Shown in pieces: positions 51,578-60,777 of a DNA stretch of 64,000 bases. The stretch lies in the NCBI RefSeq assembly GCF_000684975.1, contig NZ_BAXZ01000022.1:1-64000 (forward strand). Direction: 5' to 3'. The notes beneath the pieces are model-generated. The model saw only the letters and a list, made by a program, of their open reading frames with translations. It did not search any database and was not told where the DNA came from. Position 1 is the stretch's first letter. Each line of letters opens with the position of its first letter. Source of the stretch: Paraburkholderia acidipaludis NBRC 101816 (GTDB taxonomy: Bacteria > Pseudomonadota > Gammaproteobacteria > Burkholderiales > Burkholderiaceae). The translations under genes and the position numbers were made by a program.

Positions 51578-52219
51578 TCACTTTCTGCGGTTTTCCACCG
51601 CGAACTTGATCAGCTCCGCCTGGCCGTCGATATCGAGCTTGCGCTTGAGGTTGAGCCGGTGCGTCTCCACGGTGCGCACCGAAAGCCCCGTGCGCTGCGC
51701 GATCTGCTTGCTCGAGAGGCCAAGCGCCAGGGCGTCGAGGATATCGCGCTCGCGCGGCGTCAGCCGTTCGATGGGCGCCTCTTTTGCCGATGCCTGGATC
51801 ATGCGCGCACTTAAGTTCGCGCTGAACCAGGTTTGTCCCGCGAGTACGGCCTCGATCGCGCGGACGATCTCCGCGGACGGCGAATCCTTCAGCACGTAGC
51901 CGCTCGCACCCGCCCGCACCGCCGCCGTCACGTATTCCACGTTGTCGTGCATCGAGAGCATGAGCACCCGGATCTGCGGAAAGCGCTCGTGGAAGAGGCC
52001 CGCGAGCGCGATGCCGTTCATTCCCGCCATGCCGACGTCCATCAGCACGAGGTCGGGTTCGACGGCGGCCGCGAGCGCGATGGCTTCGTCGGCATTGCCG
52101 GCCTCGCCCGCCACCGCGAGGCCCGCAACCGCTTCGAGCCGCGCGCGCAGGCCGTCGCGCACGAGCGGATGATCGTCGACGAGCACGAGGCGCGCCGGCT
52201 GGGTTGTGTCGTGGTTCAT
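51578..52219 (-). CDS. NarL/FixJ-type response regulator
   Basis: 213 aa. Receiver domain (1-125): LVLVDDHPLVRDGLRARLEA, phosphoacceptor in LVLMDVGMAGMNG, Lys in YVLKDSPS. C-terminal LuxR-type helix-turn-helix (150-210): LTPRERDILDALALGLSSKQ followed by IAQRTGLSVRTVETHRLNL. Start ATG 52219 overlaps the sensor kinase stop by four bases. With the kinase it forms a UhpA/NarL-like two-component system whose targets are not evident from the window. Confidence 0.95.
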   Translation of the reverse strand: MNHDTTQPARLVLVDDHPLVRDGLRARLEAVAGLAVAGEAGNADEAIALAAAVEPDLVLMDVGMAGMNGIALAGLFHERFPQIRVLMLSMHDNVEYVTAAVRAGASGYVLKDSPSAEIVRAIEAVLAGQTWFSANLSARMIQASAKEAPIERLTPRERDILDALALGLSSKQIAQRTGLSVRTVETHRLNLKRKLDIDGQAELIKFAVENRRK

Positions 52220-53694
52220 GACGTTGCTTTTCCTGCTGCTGCCGTTGCGGCTTCGGTTGTTCCCGCCTGCGGGCCGTGCGCGACCGGCACCCATGCGGTC
52301 AGGACCGTATGGCCGGGCTGCGAGCTCAGCGTGAGCTGGCCGCCGAGCGGTTCGAGCCGCTCGCGCATGTTGCGCAGGCCAAGGCCCGCGCGGGGATCGG
52401 CCTGGGCCTGGGCGACGTCGAATCCGCGCCCGTTGTCGGCCACGATCAGCGTTACGCCGCGGCCGGTCACGTCGAGCGTGAGGACCGCGCGCGGCGCCTG
52501 CGCGTGGCGCACGATGTTCGTGAGCGCCTCCTGGGCGATGCGGAAGAGGACGGTGTTCACGGCGTCGGGCAGTGCCGCGGCGCGGGCCTTGAGCGGCGGC
52601 GCGGGCGTGACGGTCTGGGTGAAGACGATCTGCACGCCCGATTCCTCGCCGAGCTCGCGCGTGAGCTGTTCGAGCGCGGCGGCGAGACCCAGGTCGTCGA
52701 GCATCGCGGGGCGCAGCGCGTGCGAGATGCGGCGCACCTCGCGCAATGTTTCGGAAAGGCGTGTGAGGCCGGTGGCGAGCGAGGCCTCGGCGGCCGGCAC
52801 GCGAACCTCGCCGCGCTCGAAGCGCGCGAGCGCCGATTCGAGCAGCAGCTTCACGGACACCAGCATCTGGCTGATGCCGTCGTGCAGCTCGCGCGAAAGC
52901 CGCGCGCGCTCCTGCTCCTGCGACTCGACCACTTGCTGGGCGAGGCGCTTGAGCCTGGCGTCGGCGCTGCGGTGCTCGCTCACGTTGAGCACGAGCGCGC
53001 CGATCGCGATCACGGCGACGCCCGAGAGCGCGATCACGCCGAGCCACAGCAGCGTGCGTTCGATATTGGCCGTGGCGCGCTCGTCGATGCGCGCGAGCGT
53101 CGAATCGACGTCGTCGAGATAGATGCCGGTGCCCACCATCCAGCCCCAGCGCGGCAGCGGCACGACGTAGCCGAGCTTCGGCGCGAGGCGGCCCGTGGAC
53201 GGCCGGTGCCACTGGTAGCGCACGTAGCCGCCGCCGCGCGAGGCTGCGGCGATGAGCTGCTGGATCGTGAGCGCGCCTTGCGGGTCGCGCAGGTCCCACA
53301 GGTTGCGGCCGACCAGATCGGGCTCGCGCGGGTGCATCAGCGAACGGCCGTGCAGGTCGTAGACGAAGAAATAGCCGTCCGTGCCGAAGTCCATTTTCTG
53401 CAGCACGGCCAGCGCTTCGCGCTGGCGGGCGGCGATCTCTTCGGGTGTCGCATCGGGAGGCGCGTCGTAGAGCGGCGCGATCGCGCTCGTGGCGAGCTCG
53501 ACATAATGACGCAGCTCGACTTCCTTGCTCGTCAGATACGCCGCCTGCAGGGTCGCGTGCTGCGTCTGCGCGAGCGTGGTGGCCTGCTGCCGCACGCCGA
53601 TGCCGATCCCGGCGATGGCGGCAAGAAACGGCACGACCGCGAGCAGGAAGATCTTCGTCTTCAGGCGGTCGTTGAAGAAAAATGGGGCAGGCAT
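52216..53694 (-). CDS. sensor histidine kinase, HisKA_3 type with single Cache domain
   Basis: 492 aa from ATG 53694. Membrane helices at about 14-36 and 245-270 flank a periplasmic sCache_2-like sensor: MDFGTDGYFFVYDLHGRSLM and YLDDVDSTLARI, as in many chemoreceptors and kinases that bind small acids. The kinase core is of the NarX/UhpB family: ERARLSRELHDGISQMLVSV with the phosphorylated His, ALTNIVRHA (N box) and VADNGRGFD (G1), then GLGLRNMRERLEPLGG. Co-transcribed with the downstream NarL-type regulator (4-base overlap). Confidence 0.94.
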   Translation of the reverse strand: MPAPFFFNDRLKTKIFLLAVVPFLAAIAGIGIGVRQQATTLAQTQHATLQAAYLTSKEVELRHYVELATSAIAPLYDAPPDATPEEIAARQREALAVLQKMDFGTDGYFFVYDLHGRSLMHPREPDLVGRNLWDLRDPQGALTIQQLIAAASRGGGYVRYQWHRPSTGRLAPKLGYVVPLPRWGWMVGTGIYLDDVDSTLARIDERATANIERTLLWLGVIALSGVAVIAIGALVLNVSEHRSADARLKRLAQQVVESQEQERARLSRELHDGISQMLVSVKLLLESALARFERGEVRVPAAEASLATGLTRLSETLREVRRISHALRPAMLDDLGLAAALEQLTRELGEESGVQIVFTQTVTPAPPLKARAAALPDAVNTVLFRIAQEALTNIVRHAQAPRAVLTLDVTGRGVTLIVADNGRGFDVAQAQADPRAGLGLRNMRERLEPLGGQLTLSSQPGHTVLTAWVPVAHGPQAGTTEAATAAAGKATS

Positions 53695-53894
53695 GGCGAA
53701 GGTCGAGCGCGGGGTGAGCAAGCATAACCGCGCGCGCCGCGCCATGCAGGGAAATCGTTGCGCTGCGGTTCCGTGCGCCATTTATCGGGATGGGGCGGGC
53801 GGTGATGATGGCGGCGCTGGCTTGCCGCACGATCGGGTTGCCGTTCGCCGCGCAGGTGTGGTTCCATCCCGAACGATCCGTCTGGAGCTTGCCG

Positions 53895-54851
53895 ATGCCC
53901 CTTCGCCCCCTGCTTGCCTGTCTCGCCGTTTCGGCCGTGTTGCTTGTTTCCGCCTGCGGCGGCCGCGTCTATGAGCATCCGACGGCCGCCGCGCCGCCGC
54001 TCGTCATCGCGCATCGCGGCGGCACCGGCGACGCGCCCGAGAACACGCTGGCGGCCATACGCACGGCGATCGCGAATCATGCCGACGCGATCTGGCTGAC
54101 CGTGCAGCTAAGCCGCAACGGCGTGCCGGTGCTGTACCGCCCGGCGGACCTTGCGGCGCTCACCGACGCAAGCGGTCCGGTCGCGTCGAAAACGGCGGCC
54201 GAGCTGGCGGGCGTCAATGCGGGCTGGCGGTTCGCGACGAAAGACGCAGCCGGCGCGACGACTTATCCCTATCGCGCCGCGCCGGTCGGCATTCCCACGC
54301 TGGCGGCCGCGCTGGCCGAGATCCCGGTGGGCATTCCCGTGATTCTCGACATGAAGGCGCTGCCGGCGCAACCGCAGGCCGCCGCCGTGGCGCGCGTGCT
54401 GACTGCCGCCGATGCCTGGGGGCGCGTGCGCCTCTATTCGACCGAAGCGGCGTATCAGCAGGCCTTCGCCGCCTGGCCGCAGGCGCGGCTATTCGAGTCG
54501 CGCGATGCGACGCGCGAGCGTCTCGCGACGGTTGCTCTCGCGCAAGCGTGCGAGGCGCCGCCGCCCGCCGGGGCGTGGGCCGCATTCGAGTTTCGCCGCC
54601 AGATGGATCTCGTGGAGCGCTTCACCCTGGGCGAAGGCCGCTCGACGGTGAACGGCGCCACGTTATGGAGCGCGGCCGCCGTCCAGTGCTTCCGCACGCA
54701 TCCCGATGTCCATATTGTCGCCATCGCCGTCAACAACGCCGCCGACTACAAGGCAGCCGCCTGCGCGGGCGTCGACGCCGTTCTCGCCGATTCGCCGAAG
54801 CTGATGGCGCCGGTGCGCGAGTCGCTCCGGCGCGGCTATACGTGTCCTTGA
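53895..54851 (+). CDS. GDPD-fold lipoprotein lacking the usual catalytic metal ligands
   Basis: 318 aa from ATG 53895 with GGAG upstream. Lipobox LLVSAC at about residue 22 makes it a lipoprotein. The TIM-barrel opening VIAHRGGTGDAPENTLAAIR is that of glycerophosphodiester phosphodiesterases (first His and Arg kept). The next conserved metal-binding segment (normally ExD...DG.vVv.HD) reads AIWLTVQLSRNGVPVLYRP, so the Glu/Asp pair and the HD are lost. Later segments (VPVILDMKALP, VDAVLADSPKLM) retain the fold. It may be a binding or structural protein instead of an active phosphodiesterase. Divergent from the two-component pair. Confidence 0.8.
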   Translation: MPLRPLLACLAVSAVLLVSACGGRVYEHPTAAAPPLVIAHRGGTGDAPENTLAAIRTAIANHADAIWLTVQLSRNGVPVLYRPADLAALTDASGPVASKTAAELAGVNAGWRFATKDAAGATTYPYRAAPVGIPTLAAALAEIPVGIPVILDMKALPAQPQAAAVARVLTAADAWGRVRLYSTEAAYQQAFAAWPQARLFESRDATRERLATVALAQACEAPPPAGAWAAFEFRRQMDLVERFTLGEGRSTVNGATLWSAAAVQCFRTHPDVHIVAIAVNNAADYKAAACAGVDAVLADSPKLMAPVRESLRRGYTCP

Positions 54852-54862
54852 ACGCGCGTGTG

Positions 54863-54893
54863 CTACGTAATTTTACGTAGGAGGCTTACGTAA
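54863..54893. promoter_or_regulatory. TTACGTAA-type repeats upstream of cstA
   Basis: CTACGTAA (54863-54870) and TTACGTAG (54873-54880) form a perfect inverted repeat around TT; a further palindrome TTACGTAA lies at 54886-54893. Three related elements in 31 bases suggest a regulator binding site. The remaining intergenic sequence to 55093 shows nothing else. Confidence 0.6.
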
Positions 54894-55093
54894 TTCTCCG
54901 GTTGTGGGCGCCTGGGCGAAAGCCAATACTACGGGGCCGCCGCATGGTGCATGCTGCGCCATGCGCCGCGCCGAAATCCGCTACGCTGCTTCAGGCCTGA
55001 TTCAGGCAGGAAGCGCATTGGGGCCCGGTCCGAATCCGGGGAATCGCGTAAACACCGCGCACCGCGCATAAACACAAACAATATGGAGACGCC

Positions 55094-57184
55094 ATGAGTC
55101 GGGCATCCAGTTTCGTCGTCTGGACCATCGTCGCGCTGCTGGGCGCGTTCGCGTTCGGCACCATCGCGCTCGCGCACGGCGAGCGCATCAGCGCACTCTG
55201 GATCGTGGTCTGCGCGATCTGCGTTTATCTGATCGCCTACCGCTTCTACAGCCGTTTCATCGCGAGCGCCGTGCTGCAGCTCGACGGCCTGCGCATGACG
55301 CCGGCCGTGCGCCACAACGACGGGCTCGACTACGTGCCCACCAACAAATACGTGCTGTTCGGCCACCACTTCGCGGCGATCGCGGGCGCGGGGCCGCTGG
55401 TGGGCCCGGTGCTGGCCGCGCAGATGGGCTACATGCCCGGCATGATCTGGATCCTCGCGGGCGTGGTGTTCGCGGGTGCCGTGCAGGACTTCGTGGTGCT
55501 GTTCCTCTCCACGCGCCGCGACGGCCGTTCGCTCGGCGATCTCGTGAAGATGGAACTGGGCCCCGTGCCCGGCGTGATCGCATTGTTCGGCACCTTCCTC
55601 ATCATGATCATCATCCTCGCGGTGCTCGCGCTGATCGTGGTGAAGGCGCTCACGAACTCGCCGTGGGGCACGTTCACCGTGGCCGCGACGATTCCCATCG
55701 CGATCTTCATGGGCCTGTACGTGCGCTACATTCGCCCCGGCAAGATCGGCGAAATCTCGGTCATCGGCTTCGTGCTGCTGATGGCCTCCATCGCGTTCGG
55801 CCAGCACGTGCACGACTCGCCCACGCTCGCGGCGATGTTCACGTTCACGGGCATCCAGCTCACGTGGATCCTGATCGGCTATGGCTTCGTCGCCTCGGTG
55901 CTGCCGGTGTGGCTGCTGCTCGCGCCGCGCGACTATCTCTCCACGTTCCTGAAGATCGGCACGATCCTCGCGCTGGCCATCGGCATCCTGATCGTCGCGC
56001 CGGAACTCAAGATGCCGGCCTTCACGAAGTTCATCGACGGCACGGGCCCGGTCTGGTCGGGCAACCTGTTCCCGTTCCTCTTCATCACGATCGCGTGCGG
56101 GTCGGTGTCGGGCTTCCATGCGCTGATCTCCTCGGGCACGACGCCCAAGCTGCTCGATAACGAAACCAACGCGCGCTTTATCGGCTATGGCGCGATGCTG
56201 ATGGAATCCTTCGTCGCGATCATGGCGCTCGTGGCCGCCTCGGTAATCGAGCCGGGCGTGTACTTCGCGATGAACGCGCCGCTGGCCGTGCTCGGCACGA
56301 CGCCCGACGCGGTCGCGCACACGGTCGGCACGTGGGGCTTCGCGCTCACGCCCGACATGCTCACGCAAACGGCGCACGCCGTGGGCGAGACGACCATCGT
56401 GGCGCGCGCGGGCGGCGCTCCGACGCTGGCGGTGGGCATGGCGCAGATCCTGCACCAGGTGATAGGCGGCGAAGCGATGATGGCCTTCTGGTATCACTTC
56501 GCCATCCTCTTCGAAGCGCTCTTCATTCTCACCGCCGTCGACGCGGGCACGCGCGCGGGCCGCTTCATGCTGCAGGACCTGCTCGGCACGTTCCACCCTT
56601 CGCTCAAGCGCACCGAGTCGCTGCCCGCGAACCTGATCGCCACGGCGCTGTGCGTGGCGGCGTGGGGCTATTTCCTCTACCAGGGCGTGGTCGATCCGCT
56701 GGGCGGCATCAATACGCTGTGGCCGCTCTTCGGCATTTCGAACCAGATGCTGGCGGGTATCGCGCTGATGCTGGCCACCGTCGTGCTGTTCAAGATGAAG
56801 CGCGAGAAGTTCGCCTGGGTCACGGTGCTGCCCACGATCTGGCTGCTCGTCTGCACGCTGACGGCCGGGTGGCAGAAGATTTTCGACAGCAATCCCAAGG
56901 TGAGCTTCGTCGCGCATGCGCAGAAGCTTTCGGCCGCGCTTGCGGACGGCAAGATCGTCGGGCCCGCGAAGTCGCTGGAGCAGATGCAGCGCATGATCTT
57001 CAACGACTACGTGGATGCGGCGCTTTCGGGGCTCTTTATCTTCGTGGTGGTGAGCATCGTCGTGTACGGGCTGATTTCGATTGCGCGCGCGCGCCGGGTC
57101 GATCGTCCGACCACGCTGGAAACGCCGTTCGAGCCGATGCCGGCCGGCGCGGGGCTGGCGCAGCACGCGGGCGGCGCACATTAA
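55094..57184 (+). CDS. cstA: carbon starvation protein CstA (peptide/pyruvate transporter family)
   Basis: 696 aa integral membrane protein with about 16-18 hydrophobic segments. It matches the CstA signature over the whole length: DYVPTNKYVLFGHHFAAIAG, GPLVGPVLAAQMGYMPGMIW, FLSTRRDGRSLGDLVKMELG, and GCGSVSGFHALISSGTTPK-like segment near residue 340. E. coli CstA and its relative BtsT transport peptides or pyruvate. It is followed 17 bases later by the ybdD-like gene, the common pair, and both end at a strong terminator. Confidence 0.96.
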   Translation: MSRASSFVVWTIVALLGAFAFGTIALAHGERISALWIVVCAICVYLIAYRFYSRFIASAVLQLDGLRMTPAVRHNDGLDYVPTNKYVLFGHHFAAIAGAGPLVGPVLAAQMGYMPGMIWILAGVVFAGAVQDFVVLFLSTRRDGRSLGDLVKMELGPVPGVIALFGTFLIMIIILAVLALIVVKALTNSPWGTFTVAATIPIAIFMGLYVRYIRPGKIGEISVIGFVLLMASIAFGQHVHDSPTLAAMFTFTGIQLTWILIGYGFVASVLPVWLLLAPRDYLSTFLKIGTILALAIGILIVAPELKMPAFTKFIDGTGPVWSGNLFPFLFITIACGSVSGFHALISSGTTPKLLDNETNARFIGYGAMLMESFVAIMALVAASVIEPGVYFAMNAPLAVLGTTPDAVAHTVGTWGFALTPDMLTQTAHAVGETTIVARAGGAPTLAVGMAQILHQVIGGEAMMAFWYHFAILFEALFILTAVDAGTRAGRFMLQDLLGTFHPSLKRTESLPANLIATALCVAAWGYFLYQGVVDPLGGINTLWPLFGISNQMLAGIALMLATVVLFKMKREKFAWVTVLPTIWLLVCTLTAGWQKIFDSNPKVSFVAHAQKLSAALADGKIVGPAKSLEQMQRMIFNDYVDAALSGLFIFVVVSIVVYGLISIARARRVDRPTTLETPFEPMPAGAGLAQHAGGAH

Positions 57185-57201
57185 CGGAGGCGAGGCGCAT
57201 C

Positions 57202-57408
57202 ATGTTCTCGGGACTGCGTGACAACGTGCAAACGGCCGGCCGCTATCTGGGGCAGGCCATGCGCCTGATGGTCGGTCTGCCGGACTACGAAGGATATGTG
57301 GCGCATATGCGCGCGACACATCCGGACCGGCCGGTGATGACCTACGAGGAATTCTTCCGCGAACGGCAGAACGCGCGCTATGGCACGGGGGCGGGGAAGT
57401 GCTGCTGA
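57202..57408 (+). CDS. YbdD/YjiX family small protein
   Basis: 68 aa starting at ATG 57202 with GGAGG 12 bases upstream. MRLMVGLPDYEGYVAHMRAT then HPDRPVMTYEEFFRERQNAR are the complete DUF466 consensus found behind cstA/btsT genes. The C-terminus is GAGKCC. The protein is soluble and its role is unknown; it is presumably needed for, or regulates, the partner transporter. Same operon as cstA. Confidence 0.95.
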   Translation: MFSGLRDNVQTAGRYLGQAMRLMVGLPDYEGYVAHMRATHPDRPVMTYEEFFRERQNARYGTGAGKCC

Positions 57409-57459
57409 CTCGCCGCTAGCGGGCGGGCACGTTTTTTCGCGCAGAATTTCGCGCGCCGC

Positions 57460-57499
57460 AAAAAGCGCAACGGGCCGGTGTCCGTTGCGCTTTTTTTTT
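57460..57499 (+). terminator. rho-independent terminator of cstA-ybdD
   Basis: GCGCAACGG (57465-57473) pairs with CCGTTGCGC (57482-57490) around an eight-base loop, with A5 before the stem and a run of nine T after it. Confidence 0.92.
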
Positions 57500-57567
57500 A
57501 GTCCTTGCCCCGGCGCCACGAGCACCGCGAACGGGATACGTATCCGGCCCCCACCTGTTGCCTTGCA

Positions 57568-57583
57568 CAAAAGTTGACTTTTG
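57568..57583. promoter_or_regulatory. inverted repeat upstream of the AraC-type regulator
   Basis: CAAAAGT (57568-57574), TG, ACTTTTG (57577-57583), a perfect 7-bp-arm repeat that includes a -35-like TTGACT (57574-57579). Probable promoter/operator of the regulator gene 158 bases downstream. Confidence 0.55.
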
Positions 57584-57741
57584 ATGCGATACGGGCTTAC
57601 CCGAATGCAAAAAAGTATCAGTAGGCGGTCTTATTTTCAGTGGTGGGATGGCGCTCGCATGGGTAACTTTCAGGTCATGGCGGCGTTCGACAGCAACGCG
57701 AGCCCGACAACAAGGAACGAACCGCCGCAGGAGGAAGACAG

Positions 57742-58689
57742 ATGCAAGCCACGGAGGACGCGGCGCCCAGGGATGGCCGTAAGACCTGGATAGACCAGCC
57801 GGATCTGGAGCTGGTGGCGGTGCCGCGCGACGAGTCGTTCAAGGTGTGGTCGCACGGCTACCCCTATCGCACGGTGCGCTGGCATTTTCACCCCGAGTAC
57901 GAGATTCACCTCATCACCTCGACGGTCGGCAAGTACTTCGTCGGCGATCACATCGGCAATTTCGCGCCCGGCAACCTCGTGATGGTGGGACCGAACCTGC
58001 CGCACAACTGGGTCAGCAGCGTGCCGCAGAACGAGCGCGTGGACGAACGGTGTCTCGTGCTGCAATTCGACGCCGGGTTTATCGCACGCACGAGCGAGGC
58101 GTTTCCCGAATTCCGCCGCGTGGAGCCCCTGCTCGAGGCCTCGCGCTCGGGCCTGCTGTTTCCGTCGAGAACGGGTGCGGTTGCCGAACCGGTCATGCGC
58201 GAGATGCTGGGCGCGCAAGGGCTGCGGCGCATCGTGCTGTTCATGGCGCTTTTCGATCTGCTCGCCCGCAGCGCCGAGCCCGTGAAGCTCGCGAGCGACG
58301 CGTACCGCGCCGACCCCACGCGCTACGCCGGCACGCGCATCAATCACGTGCTGGGCTTCATCGGCAAGAACCTCTCGCAGGAGCTGCGCGAGACGGAGCT
58401 GGCCGAGCTGGCGGGGCAGAGTGTCAGCGCCTTTTCGCGCTACTTCCGCCGGCATACGGGCGTGCCCTTCGTGCAATACGTAAACCGCCTGCGCATCAAT
58501 CTCGCGTGCCAGCTGCTTTTGTCAGGCGAACTGAGCATTACCGACATCTGCTACCAGGTGGGCTTCAATAATCTGTCGAATTTCAACCGCCAGTTCCTGC
58601 AGCTCAAGCAGATGTCACCTTCGCGCTGGAGAGCGTGGCAACAACTGAACGCGGCCAGCGCCGCTGCCGAGGCCCACGCGCCCGGCTAG
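57742..58689 (+). CDS. AraC family regulator with N-terminal cupin
   Basis: 315 aa, start ATG 57742 with AGGAGGAA upstream. N-terminal cupin: WHFHPEYEIHLITSTVGKYF and VMVGPNLPHNW. The C-terminal AraC domain (about 205-300) has two helix-turn-helix motifs: ELAELAGQSVSAFSRYFRRH and ITDICYQVGFNNLSNFNRQF. This cupin-AraC type often precedes sugar or sugar-alcohol ABC operons and activates them. It is directly upstream of the binding-protein gene on the same strand (121-base gap), so it is the likely activator of the pentitol-type operon. Confidence 0.94.
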   Translation: MQATEDAAPRDGRKTWIDQPDLELVAVPRDESFKVWSHGYPYRTVRWHFHPEYEIHLITSTVGKYFVGDHIGNFAPGNLVMVGPNLPHNWVSSVPQNERVDERCLVLQFDAGFIARTSEAFPEFRRVEPLLEASRSGLLFPSRTGAVAEPVMREMLGAQGLRRIVLFMALFDLLARSAEPVKLASDAYRADPTRYAGTRINHVLGFIGKNLSQELRETELAELAGQSVSAFSRYFRRHTGVPFVQYVNRLRINLACQLLLSGELSITDICYQVGFNNLSNFNRQFLQLKQMSPSRWRAWQQLNAASAAAEAHAPG

Positions 58690-58810
58690 CTCACGACAAC
58701 AGGCCGTGCCGACACGCCGGGCTCAGGTCTTGCGGCGGTGGGCAAGGTTTGTCTGCGGTCCACCGATAGCCATGGCGGCATCGGCATTTTTCCAACAACG
58801 GAGACACCTC

Positions 58811-59869
58811 ATGACCCGACTTTCGACCCCTCTGATCGGCGCCGCCATCGTGACCCTGGCGCTGACCGGCACGACCGCGGCGCTGGCCGCGCCGAGCGGC
58901 ACCGTGGCTTTTCTGATGCCTGATCACGCCTCCACCCGCTACGAGCAGCACGATTTCCCCGGCTTCAAGGCCGAAATGGCGAAGCTCTGCGCGGGCTGCA
59001 AGGTGCTCTACCAGAACGCGAATGCCGACGCCGCGATGCAGCAGCAGCAGTTCAATTCGGTGATCGCTCAGGGGGCGAAGGTGATCGTGCTCGACCCGGT
59101 GGATTCCACCGCGGCCGCGTCGTTGGTTCATATGGCGCAAAGCCAGGGCATCAAGGTGATCGCCTATGACCGGCCGGTGCCCTCCACGCCCGCCGACTAT
59201 TACGTCTCCTTCGACAACGAAGAGATCGGCAAGTCCATCGCCCAGTCGCTCGTGCAGCACCTGAAGGACGCAGGCGTTGCCACGGGCAAGGGCGGCGTGC
59301 TCGAGGTCAACGGCTCGCCGACCGACGCGGCAGCCGGGCTCATCAAGAAGGGCATTCACGAAGGCCTGGAAGGCAGCGGCTACAAGACGCTCGCCGAGTA
59401 CGACACGCCGGAATGGGCGCCGCCCAAGGCCCAGCAATGGGTGAGCGGGCAGATCACGCGCTTCGGCTCGCAGATCGTCGGCGTGGTGGCCGCCAACGAC
59501 GGCACGGCGGGCGGCACCATCGCCGCCTTCAAGGCGGCCGGCGTCAACCCGGTGCCGCCCGTGACGGGCAACGACGCGACGCTCGCCGGCCTGCAGCTGA
59601 TCGTTTCGGGCGACCAGTACAACACGATCCTCAAACCGAGCGAGATCGTGGCGGGGGCGGCCGCGAAGGTAGCCGTGGGCTTCCTTTCGGGCGACAAGCC
59701 GAAGGGCGAGATCACCCTCTTCAACACGCCCACGCAGCTCTTCAAGCCCGCCGTGATCACCGCGAAGAACATCAAGGCCGAGGTGGTGGACAAGGGCTTC
59801 GCGAGCGCCAGGGACCTGTGCACGGGCCGTTATGCCGACGGGTGCAAGAAGCTGGACATCGCGAACTGA
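58811..59869 (+). CDS. sugar/polyol ABC transporter substrate-binding protein
   Basis: 352 aa from ATG 58811 (GGAG nine bases upstream). Signal peptide LIGAAIVTLALTGTTAALA, cleavage near AALA. RbsB/XylF-type binding fold: VAFLMPDHASTRYEQHDFPG, QFNSVIAQGAKVIVLDPVDS, IAYDRPVPSTPADYYVSFDN, VGVVAANDGTAGGTIAAFKA and ISGDQYNTILKP-like segment, closest in pattern to xylose/xylitol-type binding proteins. It has four Cys (LCAGCK near 60 and LCTGRYADGC near the end) that could form disulfides. First transport gene after the AraC regulator. Confidence 0.93.
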   Translation: MTRLSTPLIGAAIVTLALTGTTAALAAPSGTVAFLMPDHASTRYEQHDFPGFKAEMAKLCAGCKVLYQNANADAAMQQQQFNSVIAQGAKVIVLDPVDSTAAASLVHMAQSQGIKVIAYDRPVPSTPADYYVSFDNEEIGKSIAQSLVQHLKDAGVATGKGGVLEVNGSPTDAAAGLIKKGIHEGLEGSGYKTLAEYDTPEWAPPKAQQWVSGQITRFGSQIVGVVAANDGTAGGTIAAFKAAGVNPVPPVTGNDATLAGLQLIVSGDQYNTILKPSEIVAGAAAKVAVGFLSGDKPKGEITLFNTPTQLFKPAVITAKNIKAEVVDKGFASARDLCTGRYADGCKKLDIAN

Positions 59870-59959
59870 TCAGGTATGCAGATGAAGGGGGGCCGGCGCG
59901 AGCCGCCCCCGCCTGGAAGCAACCCGGACGCACTCCGGAAGCAAAGAGCAGGGACTACC

Positions 59960-60766
59960 ATGACTGAGAATTCCCCATCACGCGCGGCGCCGGGCGAGCT
60001 CGTGCTGAGTTTGCGCGGCGTCTCCAAGCACTTCGGCGCCGTCTCGGCCCTCACCGACATCGAGCTCGACGTGCACGCGGGCGAAGTGGTCGCCCTCGTC
60101 GGCGACAACGGCGCAGGCAAATCGACGCTCGTGAAGATCCTGGCCGGCGTCCATCAGCCGAGCGCGGGCGCGATCACGTTCCGCGGCCAGCAAGTCGCGC
60201 TGTCCGATCCCGCCACGGCGCTCGATCTGGGCATCGCCACCGTGTTCCAGGACCTCGCGCTGTGCGAAAACCTCGACGTGGTCGCGAACATCTTTCTCGG
60301 CCGCGAGCTGAGCCCGATGCGGCTCGACGAAGTCCAGATGGAAGTGCGCGCGTGGACGCTCCTCAACGAGCTCTCGGCGCGCATTCCGAACGTGCGCGAC
60401 GTGGTCGCCTCGCTCTCGGGCGGGCAACGCCAGACCGTGGCGATCGCGCGCTCGCTGTTGCTGGACCCGAAGCTGATCATGCTCGACGAGCCCACCGCCG
60501 CGCTGGGCGTGGCGCAGACGGCCGAGGTGCTGAACCTGATCGAGCGGGTGCGCGAGCGCGGCCACGCGGTGATCATGATCAGCCACAACATGGAGGACGT
60601 GCGCGCCGTGGCGGACCGGATCGTCGTGCTGCGCCTCGGCCGCAACAACGGCGTCTTCTTTCCCGATTCATCCAACGCCGAGCTGGTGGCCGCGATCACC
60701 GGCGCGACCGAGAATGCCGTGTCGCGCCGCGCGGGCCGGCGCCAGGCGCAACAGGACATGCAATGA
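59960..60766 (+). CDS. sugar ABC transporter ATP-binding protein, single domain
   Basis: 268 aa from ATG 59960. One ABC domain: Walker A GDNGAGKST, Q-loop in TVFQDLALCENLDVVANIFL, signature LSGGQRQ and Walker B LIMLDEPTAALG. The usual second domain of RbsA-type ATPases is missing, as in FrcA-like single-domain subunits, so it probably dimerises. ATG at 60763 of the following gene overlaps its stop. It energises uptake with the permease and binding protein of this operon. Confidence 0.94.
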   Translation: MTENSPSRAAPGELVLSLRGVSKHFGAVSALTDIELDVHAGEVVALVGDNGAGKSTLVKILAGVHQPSAGAITFRGQQVALSDPATALDLGIATVFQDLALCENLDVVANIFLGRELSPMRLDEVQMEVRAWTLLNELSARIPNVRDVVASLSGGQRQTVAIARSLLLDPKLIMLDEPTAALGVAQTAEVLNLIERVRERGHAVIMISHNMEDVRAVADRIVVLRLGRNNGVFFPDSSNAELVAAITGATENAVSRRAGRRQAQQDMQ

Positions 60767-60777
60767 GAGGTGCGACC

